Assembly: GCA_009387755.1 (NCBI GenBank) | Contig: GG697238.1 | Coordinates: forward strand, 22,243-86,242 | Direction of reading: 5' to 3' | Length of the DNA: 64,000 bases | Source: Candidatus Micrarchaeum acidiphilum ARMAN-2 | GTDB taxonomy: Archaea > Micrarchaeota > Micrarchaeia > Micrarchaeales > Micrarchaeaceae | Shown: piece by piece, positions 8,543 through 17,915 of the stretch | Layout: each line of letters starts with the position of its first letter | Position numbering within the stretch: position 1 is the stretch's first letter | Made by a program: the position numbers and the translations under genes | The notes under the pieces: model-generated | Databases searched by the model: none | Told to the model about the DNA's origin: nothing | Seen by the model: the letters and a program-made list of their open reading frames with translations, nothing else

Positions 8543-8830
8543 ATGACCAAGAAATCAAGCGGACTGCTTTCCGGTAGGACCAGGAACCTGGCCAGGCATC
8601 ACATGCCTTCGGCTACAAGCATAAGGGACTACATAAAGGACTTCCAGATAGGCGAACGCGTAGCCATAGTCCCAAAGGGCAACTTCGGCAACATACCACA
8701 CCCGCGCTACAAGGGCAAAATAGGCGAAGTGGTTGAGAGGAGAGGCAAGGCGTACGTGGTCCAAATAAAGGTCATGAACGCCACAAGAAAGCTAGTTGTG
8801 CCTGCAGTGCACCTGGAAAAAGCTCAGTAA
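8543..8830 (+). CDS. rpl21e: 50S ribosomal protein eL21
   Basis: Archaeal/eukaryotic large-subunit protein with an SH3-like barrel. The 95-residue form from the ATG at 8543 begins MTKKSSGLLSGRTRNLAR and contains the L21e core (IGERVAIVPKG, HPRYKGKIGEVVERRGKAYVVQI). A GTG 9 bases upstream is less likely to be the start. Its last 7 bases overlap the convergent DUF655 gene. In many archaea eL21, RpoF and DUF655 sit together in one direction; here the order is kept but the orientation of eL21 is reversed. Confidence 0.94.
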   Translation: MTKKSSGLLSGRTRNLARHHMPSATSIRDYIKDFQIGERVAIVPKGNFGNIPHPRYKGKIGEVVERRGKAYVVQIKVMNATRKLVVPAVHLEKAQ

Positions 8831-9393
8831 TAGTCTCTTTTTACATAGGGTTTTGTAAACATATAGAACCTTTCGTCTCCCCTGAGCTCCTGTATTATCC
8901 TGTCAGCTATTATCTTTGCGGGATTCTGGAGCAGCTGCACCCTGCCAACTATGTCATCGAAGCTTTCAAAACGCTTTTCGCTCCTGGCCTTGAGTATCGC
9001 AAGCATGTGCTTCTTGCCTATCCCTGGAAGAAGCTCAAGCGAATGTTCGCGTATGTTTAGCGGCCCGGCATTGTTGAACACGTCCACAAACCTCTTTTCA
9101 TTGCCCTTTATTATGTTGAGCAGTATGTTTTCGAGGTTCCTTTTTGAGGTCTCAGTAAGGTCGTTGTACGATATCCTGCCCTTTATTACGGAAACCTTAT
9201 CCCTCTCATCCTTGCCTATGTAGACGCGCTCTCCTATTGCGAGCTGCACAGATGGCTTTATCGTCGCTTCAAGAAGGGTAAAAAGTTCCTCTCCGATTAT
9301 CTGCGCTATAGGTTCGGGCTGCGAAGAGAAGGACTTGCCAGTAGCCATGAAATCGAGTACAAATCCGTAGTCTTCTCTCCTATTCTCTCCCAT
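8824..9393 (-). CDS. DUF655 protein with helix-hairpin-helix
   Basis: A conserved archaeal protein usually encoded beside rpoF and rsmA, with a presumed nucleic-acid role. The N-terminal OB-like part runs from YGFVLDFMATG to RVYIGKDERDKVSVIKGRI. The C-terminal half has a helix-hairpin-helix (LELLPGIGKKHMLAIL) and ends FTKPYVKRDYY. From the ATG at 9393 (GGTG site) it is 189 residues, normal for the family. It lies 36 bases downstream of rpoF on the same strand, so the two form an operon. Confidence 0.9.
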   Translation of the reverse strand: MGENRREDYGFVLDFMATGKSFSSQPEPIAQIIGEELFTLLEATIKPSVQLAIGERVYIGKDERDKVSVIKGRISYNDLTETSKRNLENILLNIIKGNEKRFVDVFNNAGPLNIREHSLELLPGIGKKHMLAILKARSEKRFESFDDIVGRVQLLQNPAKIIADRIIQELRGDERFYMFTKPYVKRDYY

Positions 9394-9429
9394 CCCAAAC
9401 ACCAAAGTGCAGTCTTCCGCATCAAAACA

Positions 9430-9762
9430 CTAATCCTTTATGCCCAATATCTCCTTTATCATTTTAAGCTTCTCGTCGTTTATCTGTGCGCTTTCAGACT
9501 CTATTATGTGGCCAAGAAGCTTGCTGTTCTTGGGCGCTATGTTGATTATGTTGACTACTGTCTGCTCGCTTATGCCTACCTCATCAAGCCGCTTCCGCAG
9601 CTTCTGCGCGGCAGCGCTGCCCTCCTTGAACTTTTCGGCGTGCTCTAGTGCGCGCTGCTGCTCGTAGGTTAGCGGGCGCTTGCCCTTCTTCCTTTCCTCA
9701 AGTATCTTGTAAACCTCATCGGTAGAAACGTAATTTTCTTTTTCTGCTTTCTTTCCTATCAT
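9430..9762 (-). CDS. rpoF: RNA polymerase subunit Rpo4 (RpoF)
   Basis: Rpb4-like stalk subunit that pairs with Rpo7 and helps promoter melting and RNA contact. Family landmarks: VSTDEVYKILEERKK, LTYEQQRALEHAEKF, and the HRDC-like C-terminal part (SEQTVVNIINIAPKNSKLL ... IKEILGI). 110 residues from the ATG at 9762, which has a GGGGGTAG site; a TTG 12 bases earlier is less likely. Co-transcribed with DUF655. Confidence 0.9.
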   Translation of the reverse strand: MIGKKAEKENYVSTDEVYKILEERKKGKRPLTYEQQRALEHAEKFKEGSAAAQKLRKRLDEVGISEQTVVNIINIAPKNSKLLGHIIESESAQINDEKLKMIKEILGIKD

Positions 9763-9888
9763 GACTACCCCCAATCAAGCGCAATGGCGCAGTACTGCCT
9801 ATGTTACTGATTTATTGCTAAAAACAAATATAAAGTTGTATGTTAATATTTAAATTAAACAACTAAAAATGTTTGTAAAGTTGGGCCC

Positions 9889-10803
9889 ATGGATCCTAAA
9901 ACTGCATATGAAGCCGTGCTTGCAGAGGTAAAGAAAAAGATATCCGGAAAGTCGGATGTGATAAAGCTCCTTTTTACCGCTATGGTGGCAAACGGTCACA
10001 TACTACTAGAGGGCGTTCCTGGAGTCGCAAAGACCACCATGACGAAAGCCATAGCCGATGCAATACAGGCAAGCTTCGGCAGGATACAAGGTACGCCCGA
10101 CCTGGAATTCAAGGACATAGTCGGATACATGTACATGGACGACAAGAACAACCTGCAGCTCAAAAAGGGTCCCATATTCACGAACATACTACTCATAGAC
10201 GAGCTAAACAGGGCCCCTCCAAGGACCACCACTTCGCTGCTCGAGGCGCTTGAAGAGCGCCAGGTAACCCTGGGGGATTCATCCCTGCCGCTAGAAAAGC
10301 CTTTCATAGCCATGGCGACCCAGAACCCGCTCAACATAGAGGGGACCACTCCGCTGCCAAAGGTGCTCGCAGACAGGTTTTTGATGCGCGTGGCTGTAGA
10401 GTATCCGTCAATCGAGGAAGAGCAGGAGATGCTGCGCATAAAGGAGCGCGAATCAAGCACTGAGATAAAAAAGGTGCTTAGCACAAAGGACATACTTGAC
10501 ATGCAGGCAATGGTCGACGGCATAAAGACTCCGGAAGAGGTGATAAAATACATAACCCTGGTAGTGAATGCGACAAGGAAGGACCTGCATGTAGTGATGG
10601 GCGGCAGCCCGAGGGCTGAGATAAGCTTCATGCGCGCCGGAAAGGCGCTTGCACTGATAAACGGAAACAGCGAAGTCTCCATAGACGACATAAAGTTCCT
10701 GGCAAGGCCTGTGCTGAGCCACAGGATAGTGGTCAGGTCAACTGGCGGAGTAGGAGTCAATGGCATAATAGACGGGATAATTGCTTCGGTAAAGGTAGAA
10801 TAG
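9889..10803 (+). CDS. MoxR-family AAA+ ATPase
   Basis: Chaperone-like AAA+ ATPase. Walker A is GVPGVAKT (about residues 42-49), Walker B LLIDELNRAPP, sensor 1 MATQNPL, and the MoxR insert region follows. 304 residues, typical for the family. MoxR proteins usually work with a von Willebrand A protein to mature partner complexes, but no VWA gene is adjacent. The next gene, 8 bases on, is a pilin-like protein with its own GGTG site, suggesting a role in surface-structure assembly (inference). Confidence 0.9.
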   Translation: MDPKTAYEAVLAEVKKKISGKSDVIKLLFTAMVANGHILLEGVPGVAKTTMTKAIADAIQASFGRIQGTPDLEFKDIVGYMYMDDKNNLQLKKGPIFTNILLIDELNRAPPRTTTSLLEALEERQVTLGDSSLPLEKPFIAMATQNPLNIEGTTPLPKVLADRFLMRVAVEYPSIEEEQEMLRIKERESSTEIKKVLSTKDILDMQAMVDGIKTPEEVIKYITLVVNATRKDLHVVMGGSPRAEISFMRAGKALALINGNSEVSIDDIKFLARPVLSHRIVVRSTGGVGVNGIIDGIIASVKVE

Positions 10804-10811
10804 GTGTAAAA

Positions 10812-11366
10812 ATGCGCATATCAGATATAGACATTATGGCAATCAAGTCCGGACCAAGGGCCAGGGGACAGTCTGCCTTGGAATACTTGACAACCTACGG
10901 TTGGGCCATACTGATAATAGCCATAGCGGTGGCCGCACTCGCTGCTCTTGGTCTATTTAGCCCGTCCACGTACGTGAACAGCTCGTGCATAGCCCCGTCG
11001 AATTTCAGCTGCCTGCTCACGCAGCTGGACACGCATGGAAACTTCAGCGTAAAGCTTGAGCAGTCGACTTCGGGCACCATAAACCTTACTGCCATAGGCT
11101 GCGACAACCAGCTTGTTTTCAACCACATGCTCAACGTGACTCCGAAGGATATGCCAAGCTCGGATAACTTCAGCCAGGTGCTCATAGGGCAAACCGTATA
11201 TATAACCGGAAACCTATCAGAGCCCCTCAAATGCTGGTACAATAATACTGTGTTCGCTCAGCTTCCAAACACGCTTTACCACGGATACCTAATAATAAAC
11301 TACACCAACGTGCAAACGGGCTTCCCCCACACTGTGGTCGCAACCCTAATAGAAAAAGTCTCATGA
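10812..11366 (+). CDS. pilin-like protein with class III signal peptide
   Basis: 184 residues. Basic N-terminus, then RGQSALEYLTTYGW followed by a hydrophobic segment (AILIIAIAVAALAALGLF): the QSALEYL pattern recognised by archaeal prepilin peptidase. The exported part has four cysteines and several N-x-S/T sequons, so it is likely disulfide-bonded and glycosylated. It has the same layout as the gene at 52564-53139, a distant paralogue. Its 3' end overlaps the convergent ATPase subunit I gene by 6 bases. Probably a subunit of a type IV pilus-like filament or surface assembly. Confidence 0.8.
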   Translation: MRISDIDIMAIKSGPRARGQSALEYLTTYGWAILIIAIAVAALAALGLFSPSTYVNSSCIAPSNFSCLLTQLDTHGNFSVKLEQSTSGTINLTAIGCDNQLVFNHMLNVTPKDMPSSDNFSQVLIGQTVYITGNLSEPLKCWYNNTVFAQLPNTLYHGYLIINYTNVQTGFPHTVVATLIEKVS

Positions 11367-13316
11367 TTTCGCCGGGCCTGGCTTCTCTTCGCCAATGTCG
11401 AACCTGCTCAGCGTCCTCTTGCGCCTGCTGACGAAGGGCCTGAACTCCCTGCCGTTGCCCGCGAAGAACTTTGAAAAGAATTCAACGTAGATCAACCTAG
11501 CGCCTTGTATCCCTGATTCGAATATCGCTATAACTATGTTGAACACCTGCCCGAAGACAAGTATGACTATGCCGAATATCGCTATTATTATCGATCCGGT
11601 TATGCTTTTCAGGAATATTTGGTCTATTACCTCGGCCAATATGACAGAAGCCAAGAGTATGCCGACAAGCCTAGTATAGGAGAGTATGTGGCTTATCAGT
11701 GACGGCAGCTCCATGAGCGCTTCGAATCCGTCAGTTTTGAGTATTGTAAGTATGCCTCCGACAAGAAGCACATATGATATCAGAGCTGCCGGATTGGAAA
11801 GCCCAAGAGGCTGTTTGTGCAGTATCTCGAGCCCGAATATGACGAAACCCCAAGCCGCAGCCAGCCATCCAATCTTGCCGTATGCTGCTTTCTTCTCGTT
11901 CACAGCAAACTTGTTTGCAAAGCCCAGAAGGAATCCGAACGAGACCATTGCAACGCCTATCCATCCGGATATTACGAGCAGCTTGGCCAGTCCTGTAACG
12001 ACATTGAAAGGCGCCTTGTACCCAAGCTGAAAGCCGAAGTACTCGTTGAAAAGTATGCCAAGAAATATCGCTATAATGGATCCGGGTATTATGGCTCTGG
12101 CTATGACGTTCAGCCCGTTGTCGCTTATTATTGTGTGCACGAAAGAGCCTATCTTCTTCGGAAGCAGGCGCCTTTTCCCCGGGTGCTTGGTCCTGTATAT
12201 TATGCCTAAGGCTAGCGCAAGCATGACTGCTCCGTATCCTGCGTCCCCGACCATGAAGCCGAAGAATATCGGGAACACAACTGCAAATATGAGCGTTGGG
12301 TCTATCTCGTCGCTTTTCGGCAGCGAGTAGAACCTTATGAAAAACTCGAACAGCTTTGCCGTAGCCGGGTTTTCCAGCCGGGTAGGCGGAAGTTCCTTTG
12401 TGGCAACTGTATCTATTACGAAGTGGTCCTTGGTTGCGGAATGCATGGCCTTCCTAAGCTTTGGCACCTGCTCTTCTGGCACCCATCCGTCTATTGCGAT
12501 AACGGATTCGGTAGCGCCTATCCTGCTTACGGCGTCCAGCTCTTCGACCTCTATGTCGAACTGCTCCCTTATCGCGCTGACCATTGCATAGTGCTTTTCA
12601 GATATTGTGCGCAGTTCGACCTCGAACGCCTTCAGCCTGCTGCCTACAAGCTCTATGTCTTCTGCGGCACTTTTTTTAAGTCCTTCTGGCTTTCCCTCCA
12701 GCTTCGGCACAACTTCGATATGCATCTTTGGATACTGTTCTGCAAATTTGCCGAAGTCAGCTTCGTGCCGCCTTTCTATGCTTACGAGCATTGTCTTGCC
12801 GTACTGCGCAGAGATTGCGTCAGGCATCGCCTTCGCCAGACCCTCGGCAAATTCGCCAATTTTGCCGCCGCTTACCATGAACGATATCACATATTCGCTG
12901 CTAAGTATGCTCAGATCCTTTTCGAAACCGGACAGCCTGCTGGCGATTTCAGCCCTGTACTCAAGCTCCTTAAGCTCAGCCCTTGCGTCCTCTATGTCTT
13001 TTGAAAGCTGGTTTACCCTTTCGAATATCATTACAGAATCTGCCTTCTCAAAAAGATCATCAAGGCTGCGGAAAAGGTACTTCTTGCCGCGCTGCTCTGG
13101 TATCATCTGCGCCTCCAGTGCCCTGAACCTCTGTGCGTAGTCGCTTATCTCCTTATGCCTCTTCTGCTCAACGGCTCCGTCAAGATACTTCTGCGCGTAT
13201 TCTGGCACTGTCTCTATCTGCATAGCTCCGAGATCGTGGAGGGCTGACATAGCCTCTCCGTAATAGCTCTTTGAAACTACGAGCCTTATACGCTCCATCT
13301 TCGACGGCTTTAGCAT
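11361..13316 (-). CDS. atpI: A-type ATPase subunit I (a subunit)
   Basis: Membrane stator subunit carrying the ion half-channels. The cytoplasmic N-terminal half (about residues 1-330) is coiled-coil rich; the C-terminal half has about seven to eight membrane helices, with the family landmarks FGFMVGDAGYGAVML, SYTRLVGILLASVILAEV and GARLIYVEFFSKFF. 651 residues, normal length. It starts directly after the subunit H stop, with GGTGT as ribosome site, and is the last gene of the operon. Confidence 0.94.
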   Translation of the reverse strand: MLKPSKMERIRLVVSKSYYGEAMSALHDLGAMQIETVPEYAQKYLDGAVEQKRHKEISDYAQRFRALEAQMIPEQRGKKYLFRSLDDLFEKADSVMIFERVNQLSKDIEDARAELKELEYRAEIASRLSGFEKDLSILSSEYVISFMVSGGKIGEFAEGLAKAMPDAISAQYGKTMLVSIERRHEADFGKFAEQYPKMHIEVVPKLEGKPEGLKKSAAEDIELVGSRLKAFEVELRTISEKHYAMVSAIREQFDIEVEELDAVSRIGATESVIAIDGWVPEEQVPKLRKAMHSATKDHFVIDTVATKELPPTRLENPATAKLFEFFIRFYSLPKSDEIDPTLIFAVVFPIFFGFMVGDAGYGAVMLALALGIIYRTKHPGKRRLLPKKIGSFVHTIISDNGLNVIARAIIPGSIIAIFLGILFNEYFGFQLGYKAPFNVVTGLAKLLVISGWIGVAMVSFGFLLGFANKFAVNEKKAAYGKIGWLAAAWGFVIFGLEILHKQPLGLSNPAALISYVLLVGGILTILKTDGFEALMELPSLISHILSYTRLVGILLASVILAEVIDQIFLKSITGSIIIAIFGIVILVFGQVFNIVIAIFESGIQGARLIYVEFFSKFFAGNGREFRPFVSRRKRTLSRFDIGEEKPGPAKS

Positions 13317-13634
13317 CTATACACCGAATACCTCCTTTATGGTTTCCTCAAGCGCATCCATAGCATCCTTCTTTCCAAGGCCCTTGAGCTTTGCGGTTCT
13401 CGCCTTGTAATCTTCGATTATCTTGGCCGCCTTCTCCTCGGCCTCCTTTCTTGCAGCCTCGACAATTTCGTCGTACCTTTTGTCTGCCTGTTTCCTTCCA
13501 TCGCCTCTTATGGCATCTGCCTTGGCCTTCGCGTCTGATATAATCTTAGCCGCCTTCTCTTTGGCTTCATCAGAAAGCTTGACGGCATCGGCTTCCTCCT
13601 TCTTTATCTTTTCAAGCGTTTCAATATCGCTCAT
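13317..13634 (-). CDS. atpH: A-type ATPase subunit H (peripheral stalk)
   Basis: A 105-residue, almost wholly coiled-coil protein (heptads of Ala, Lys and Glu; EEADAVKLSDEAKEKAAKII ...) that pairs with subunit E in the peripheral stalk. The ATG at 13634 has a GAGGTCAT site and overlaps the stop of the upstream small membrane-protein gene by 4 bases, so translation is probably coupled. The longer upstream frame is only a shadow of that gene. Confidence 0.85.
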   Translation of the reverse strand: MSDIETLEKIKKEEADAVKLSDEAKEKAAKIISDAKAKADAIRGDGRKQADKRYDEIVEAARKEAEEKAAKIIEDYKARTAKLKGLGKKDAMDALEETIKEVFGV

Positions 13635-13822
13635 TTTATGACCTCGATAAAAATGAATGCAATGAAAGCGAGTGCGGCCATGAGGTTCAGCACCATCGTA
13701 ATAGACATTATCTTTGCGAATTTCCTGGCCTGCGCGTTCATGCCGTCTCCGCCGGCCTTCGCCACCTTCATGGTCCAAGGCCTTTTTATCATGTAGTAAG
13801 TTTTCAAATATTTGCTATCCAT
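13631..13822 (-). CDS. unrecognised 63-residue membrane protein inside the ATPase operon
   Basis: It starts within the subunit D gene (8-base overlap) and ends within the start of subunit H (4-base overlap), so it looks translationally coupled to both. A basic N-terminal half (KRPWTMKVAKAGGDG, ARKFAK) is followed by one strong membrane helix, about residues 38-62 (IMSITMVLNLMAALAFIAFIFIEV is split by no charge). A cytoplasmic N-terminus is predicted. I know no A-ATPase subunit of this form. Candidates are an assembly factor or a small rotor- or stator-associated peptide (inference). Confidence 0.65.
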   Translation of the reverse strand: MDSKYLKTYYMIKRPWTMKVAKAGGDGMNAQARKFAKIMSITMVLNLMAALAFIAFIFIEVIK

Positions 13823-14435
13823 TCAGCTTTCCCTTTATAAACTTCAAAGATACCGTCTGCTCGCGCTCCCTGTCATCAAGCCTGTCCTTTATGTAGGCTG
13901 CCTTGCTCCTGAGGTTAGGTATTACAACGTTTTCTATCGCGTTTGCCCTCCTGTTCAGCTTCTCTATCTCGTAAAGAAGCTTCCTGAGCGAGTTCTCCTT
14001 TTCCGCTATCTCTATCAGCATCTCAAAAAGCCTTGTGTAGTTCCTCTTGGCGTCTTCCACCGGTGTCGGCACGGATATAAGCTCGTATGCGACTGATTTC
14101 CTTGCGCTTTCCATAACCTCTATGTTCGGTATCCTTACGCCCATTACGTTTTTGGCCTCAACGCCTGCGCTAGCCTGCTCCTGCTCCGCAGCTATGCGCT
14201 CAAGCTCCATGCGCCCTGACACTATTTCAGCGATCTTCGTGCTCTCCATGGCATTGCCAACCATGCCGCGCAGGTTGCCCCTGAGCAGCGCTATCTCCCT
14301 GGCCAGCTTGAAGAACTCGAGCACTAGGCTGGACCTTTTCATCTTCAGCAGGTTAAGCCCTTTCACAGAAACCTTTATGCGCGCCTTGGTCCTTATAAGC
14401 TCTATCCTTGTGGTTTTTATATTACTTGCTGGCAT
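13815..14435 (-). CDS. atpD: A-type ATPase subunit D (central shaft)
   Basis: Long antiparallel coiled coil forming the rotor axle inside A3B3. The N-terminal helix begins [28 protein letters not shown], and the C-terminal helix contains the conserved [15 protein letters not shown]. The ATG at 14435 has GGAAGGTTCAA upstream and gives 206 residues; an ATG 21 bases earlier lacks a site. It overlaps the end of subunit B by 14 bases. Confidence 0.93.
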   Translation of the reverse strand: MPASNIKTTRIELIRTKARIKVSVKGLNLLKMKRSSLVLEFFKLAREIALLRGNLRGMVGNAMESTKIAEIVSGRMELERIAAEQEQASAGVEAKNVMGVRIPNIEVMESARKSVAYELISVPTPVEDAKRNYTRLFEMLIEIAEKENSLRKLLYEIEKLNRRANAIENVVIPNLRSKAAYIKDRLDDREREQTVSLKFIKGKLNG

Positions 14436-15816
14436 TTGAACCTTCCCACTTGCCATATTTCTTTATGTACTCCGGCTTTACCCTTTTTATCTCGTTAATG
14501 TCAAGTCCGCCAAACAGCTCCCATCCAAGGTCCAGCGTCTTAGAGATCTCGCGGTCCTCGTAATACCCCTGGTTTACAAATCTGGATTCGAACATATCCG
14601 CGAAATTCAGGAACTTCTTGTCGTTGGCACTCAATGCCTCCTCTCCGACTATCTCTGTAAGGTTCCTCAGGTCCTTGCCTCTGGAATATGCTGCGTAAAG
14701 CTGGTCAGCAACTCCCCTGTGGTCCTCCCTGGTGCTCGATTTTCCTATGCCTTGGTTCATGAGCCTGGAAAGTGAAAGGAGCACGTCAACGTTCGGATAC
14801 ACTCCCTTCCTGTTCAGCTCCCTGCTGAGCACGATCTGCCCCTCTGTTATGTATCCGGTAAGGTCTGGTATGGGGTGCGTTATGTCATCTCCGGGCATTG
14901 TAAGTATGGGGAGCTGCGTTATCGATCCCTTCCTGTTGTTTATCTTTCCAGCCCTTTCATATATCGTCGAGAGGTCGGTATACATGTATCCGGGATATCC
15001 TCTCCTTCCCGGGACTTCTTCCCTTGCGGCCGAGATTTCCCTCAAAGATTCGCAGTAGTTGGTCATATCCGTCAATATTACCAGCACGTGCATGTTCTGC
15101 GAATAGGCAAGGTATTCTGCCGTGGTAAGCGCCAGCCTGGGCAGTATTATTCTCTCCATGGACGGCTCCGAAGATATGTTTAGGAACATGACAGACTTCT
15201 CAAGTGCGCCAGTTTCCTCGAACTCCCTCTTGAAAAAGTTCGCTTCCTCGCTGTTTATTCCTATGCCGCCGAACACTATGCTGAAGCCTTCCGAGCTGCT
15301 GAGTATCTTGGCCTGCCTGGCAATCTGCGCCGCTAGCCTGTTGTGCGGAAGTCCCGAAGCCGAGAATATAGGTAGTTTCTGCCCTCTCACGAGCGTGTTC
15401 ATGCCGTCGATGGTCGATATTCCAGTCTCTATGAATTCGGACGGCTCCTCCCTTGAATAAGGGTTTATAGGGCTTCCGTTTATGTCGAGCTCCTCGTTGC
15501 TGTATATCGGGGGCCCGTTGTCCCTGGGCCTTCCCATGCCGTCAAATATGCGGCCAAGCATATCGGTGCTTACACTGAGGTGCGAAGTCCTGCCCATGAA
15601 CCTGACGCGCGTCTTCTCAAGATTCATGCCTCTTGTCTCTCCAAAGGACTGTACTATCGACAGGCCGTTTCTGGTGTCAAGGACCTGCCCGGTTATGCTG
15701 CTGCCGTCCTCCATCCTTATTTCTGCAAGCTCGCCGTAGGCTGCATCCTTTATGCCCTCCACGAAAAGCAAAACGCTAGTTACCCTGTTTATCGTCTTAT
15801 AATATACGTCGCTCAT
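14422..15816 (-). CDS. atpB: A-type ATPase subunit B
   Basis: Non-catalytic subunit of the A3B3 head. The P-loop position has the non-canonical [10 protein letters not shown] found in B subunits. Other landmarks: [20 protein letters not shown], the [11 protein letters not shown] block, [34 protein letters not shown] (here split by position, residues about 245-280) and a C-terminal helical domain. 464 residues, normal. Start ATG has a GGTGAAACC site, 12 bases after subunit A. Confidence 0.95.
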   Translation of the reverse strand: MSDVYYKTINRVTSVLLFVEGIKDAAYGELAEIRMEDGSSITGQVLDTRNGLSIVQSFGETRGMNLEKTRVRFMGRTSHLSVSTDMLGRIFDGMGRPRDNGPPIYSNEELDINGSPINPYSREEPSEFIETGISTIDGMNTLVRGQKLPIFSASGLPHNRLAAQIARQAKILSSSEGFSIVFGGIGINSEEANFFKREFEETGALEKSVMFLNISSEPSMERIILPRLALTTAEYLAYSQNMHVLVILTDMTNYCESLREISAAREEVPGRRGYPGYMYTDLSTIYERAGKINNRKGSITQLPILTMPGDDITHPIPDLTGYITEGQIVLSRELNRKGVYPNVDVLLSLSRLMNQGIGKSSTREDHRGVADQLYAAYSRGKDLRNLTEIVGEEALSANDKKFLNFADMFESRFVNQGYYEDREISKTLDLGWELFGGLDINEIKRVKPEYIKKYGKWEGSNASK

Positions 15817-15828
15817 GGTTTCACCATC

Positions 15829-17589
15829 CTATTTTACTGCGGGCTGCATGCCCTTTATCTTTGCTATGGAATCCATCACGTCCTTGTAGTAAGCGTCTAT
15901 ATCGCCGTCCTTGACGTACTTCATGCGGGCGATTTTTTGCCTAACGTCAAGCTTGGAAAGCTGCTCTAAGGTCACGCCCCTTTCCAGGCTCTTGGCCTGC
16001 TCCGCAGCCAGCTCCATTATCGAGCTGAGCATCAGGTATTGCTTGTGCATTGATGTGTATGTGTCAACATCGTCGAAAGCGCTCTGCTGCAGGTAGTCTT
16101 CTCTTATGCTTTTGGCAACGTCTAGCGTCAGTTTGTCTGCTTCCGGAAGTGCGTCGTATCCGACAAGCTGCACGATTTCGTTTATTTCGGCCTCCTTCTG
16201 CAGCGTCTGCATGGCGCGCAAGTAAAGTTCGGGCCAGTCCTTGCTGACGTTTTCCACATACCACTTTTTCATGTCCTCAAAGTACAGCGAATAGCTGTTC
16301 AGCCAGTTTATCGAGGGAAAGTGTTTGCTGTTGGCCAGCGCGGCGTCCAGAGCCCAAAAGACTCTTGTTACCCTGAGCGTGTTCTGCGATACCGGCTCTG
16401 ATATGTCCCCTCCCGGCGGCGAGACCGCGCCTATGGCTGTGACAGAGCCTACGCCCCCCGCCAATATGTGAACTCTGCCTGCCCTCTCATAGAACTCTGC
16501 TATCTTCCTGCCAAGATACGCAGGATAGCCTTCTTCTCCAGGCATCTCCTCCAGCCTTCCGGAAATCTCCCTGAGGGCCTCGGCCCACCTCGATGTGCTG
16601 TCCGCCATAAGCGCAACGCTGTATCCCATATCCCTGTAGTACTCTGCGATTGTTATCCCGGTGTATATGCTCGCCTCCCTGGCTGCGACCGGCATGTTAG
16701 AGGTGTTTGCTATCAGTATCGTCCTGTCCATTATCGGTTTTCCGCTCTTAGGGTCTTTAAGCTCTGGGAACGTTGTAAGTATTTCGGTCATCTCGTTGCC
16801 GCGCTCACCGCAACCGACATAAACCACTATTTCGCTGTCGCTCCATTTTGCGAGCTGGTGCTGTATGACTGTCTTGCCGCTCCCGAAAGGCCCAGGCACT
16901 GCCGCAGTGCCGCCCTTTGCTACGGGAAACAGGGAGTCTATAACCCTCTGACCGGTGATCAACGGAATTTCCGGAGGCAGTTTGTCCTTTACCGGCCTCG
17001 GTATCCTGACCGGCCATTTTTGCATCAGCTTTATTTCAACGTCGCCGGATTCGGTGGAAAGCACTGCTACAGCCTCATCTACGGTGTAATCGCCCTCCTT
17101 TATGCTCTTTATCTTCCCGCTGAGCTTCGGCGGCACCATCACCCTGTGCCTTATAAGGCTGGTTTCGTCCAGCTCTCCAATTACAGTTCCCCCATTTGCT
17201 TCGTCGCCGGCCTTCAGCTTCGGAACGAAATGCCATTTCTTTTTAAGGTCCAGCGGCGGCACGTTTATTCCTCTAGCTATAAAGTCCCCGGTCATCTCCT
17301 TTATCTTGTCAAGAGGCCTCTGTATGCCGTCATATATGGAGCCAAGTAGTCCAGGTCCAAGGTCCACAGAGAGCTGCGTCCCGGTGTTCTCTACCGGCTC
17401 GCCAGGCTTCAATCCGCTGGTGTCCTCGTAAACCTGTATTATCGCCTTGTCTCCATCAAGCTTTATTATTTCCCCTACCAGCTTGGTTTCGCCTACTCTA
17501 ACTACGTCATACATGTTCGGATCGTCAAGCCCCTGGGCGATGACGACCGGCCCAGAGATCCTGTATATTATTCCAGCCATATCAATCAT
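15829..17589 (-). CDS. atpA: A-type ATPase catalytic subunit A
   Basis: Catalytic ATP-binding subunit. Walker A is GPFGSGKT (near residue 236), preceded by the bulge domain; Walker B is around [19 protein letters not shown], with the arginine-containing [20 protein letters not shown] block. 586 residues, usual length, and no intein (VMA genes often carry one at the P-loop). The first ATG overlaps the stop of subunit F as ATGA; a second ATG three codons later would give the typical [13 protein letters not shown] start, so the exact start is unsure. Confidence 0.95.
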   Translation of the reverse strand: MIDMAGIIYRISGPVVIAQGLDDPNMYDVVRVGETKLVGEIIKLDGDKAIIQVYEDTSGLKPGEPVENTGTQLSVDLGPGLLGSIYDGIQRPLDKIKEMTGDFIARGINVPPLDLKKKWHFVPKLKAGDEANGGTVIGELDETSLIRHRVMVPPKLSGKIKSIKEGDYTVDEAVAVLSTESGDVEIKLMQKWPVRIPRPVKDKLPPEIPLITGQRVIDSLFPVAKGGTAAVPGPFGSGKTVIQHQLAKWSDSEIVVYVGCGERGNEMTEILTTFPELKDPKSGKPIMDRTILIANTSNMPVAAREASIYTGITIAEYYRDMGYSVALMADSTSRWAEALREISGRLEEMPGEEGYPAYLGRKIAEFYERAGRVHILAGGVGSVTAIGAVSPPGGDISEPVSQNTLRVTRVFWALDAALANSKHFPSINWLNSYSLYFEDMKKWYVENVSKDWPELYLRAMQTLQKEAEINEIVQLVGYDALPEADKLTLDVAKSIREDYLQQSAFDDVDTYTSMHKQYLMLSSIMELAAEQAKSLERGVTLEQLSKLDVRQKIARMKYVKDGDIDAYYKDVMDSIAKIKGMQPAVK

Positions 17590-17909
17590 TTCAATTTTTG
17601 AATGTCAACTCCCAATACCCTCTTTGCAAGTTTTTCTACAGATTCCTGCTCCTCGTTCTCCCCCGGCAGCGGTATAAAAACAACCAGCGGCTTTAGGCTT
17701 GTGTCTATCAGTTTCAGGCTGGCAGGTTGCAGGTGCGGCCTTATGCTTTCCGAAGCCATTATGAGGCCGTATCCCTTAGATTCTATGAGGCTGAACAGTC
17801 TCTCGACAGCACTGTCGTCCTTTTCCATAAAGACATCGCCTATGCCTATAAGCTTGAACCCAAGCACAAGTTCAGGTTCGCCTACGACCGCTATCTTTTC
17901 GAATTCCAT
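17586..17909 (-). CDS. atpF: A-type ATPase subunit F
   Basis: 107-residue Rossmann-like regulatory subunit of the central stalk that contacts subunit D. Landmarks: [22 protein letters not shown] at the N-terminus, then a variable loop and [30 protein letters not shown]. Start ATG at 17909 follows ACGTGATTT. It lies 6 bases after subunit C. Confidence 0.92.
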   Translation of the reverse strand: MEFEKIAVVGEPELVLGFKLIGIGDVFMEKDDSAVERLFSLIESKGYGLIMASESIRPHLQPASLKLIDTSLKPLVVFIPLPGENEEQESVEKLAKRVLGVDIQKLK

Positions 17910-17915
17910 TGCAAA

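Noticed and set aside
9996..10766. Long antisense frame (256 codons) opposite the MoxR gene
   Set aside because: Serine/methionine-rich low-quality product, no ribosome site, entirely within the MoxR gene.
14422..15816. Loss of the P-loop in ATPase subunit B
   Set aside because: The B subunit is non-catalytic and normally lacks a canonical Walker A.
16468..17349. Long open frame (293 codons) opposite the ATPase subunit A gene
   Set aside because: It lies wholly antisense to a strongly conserved gene, its product has no domain-like pattern, and it results from codon bias of the coding strand.
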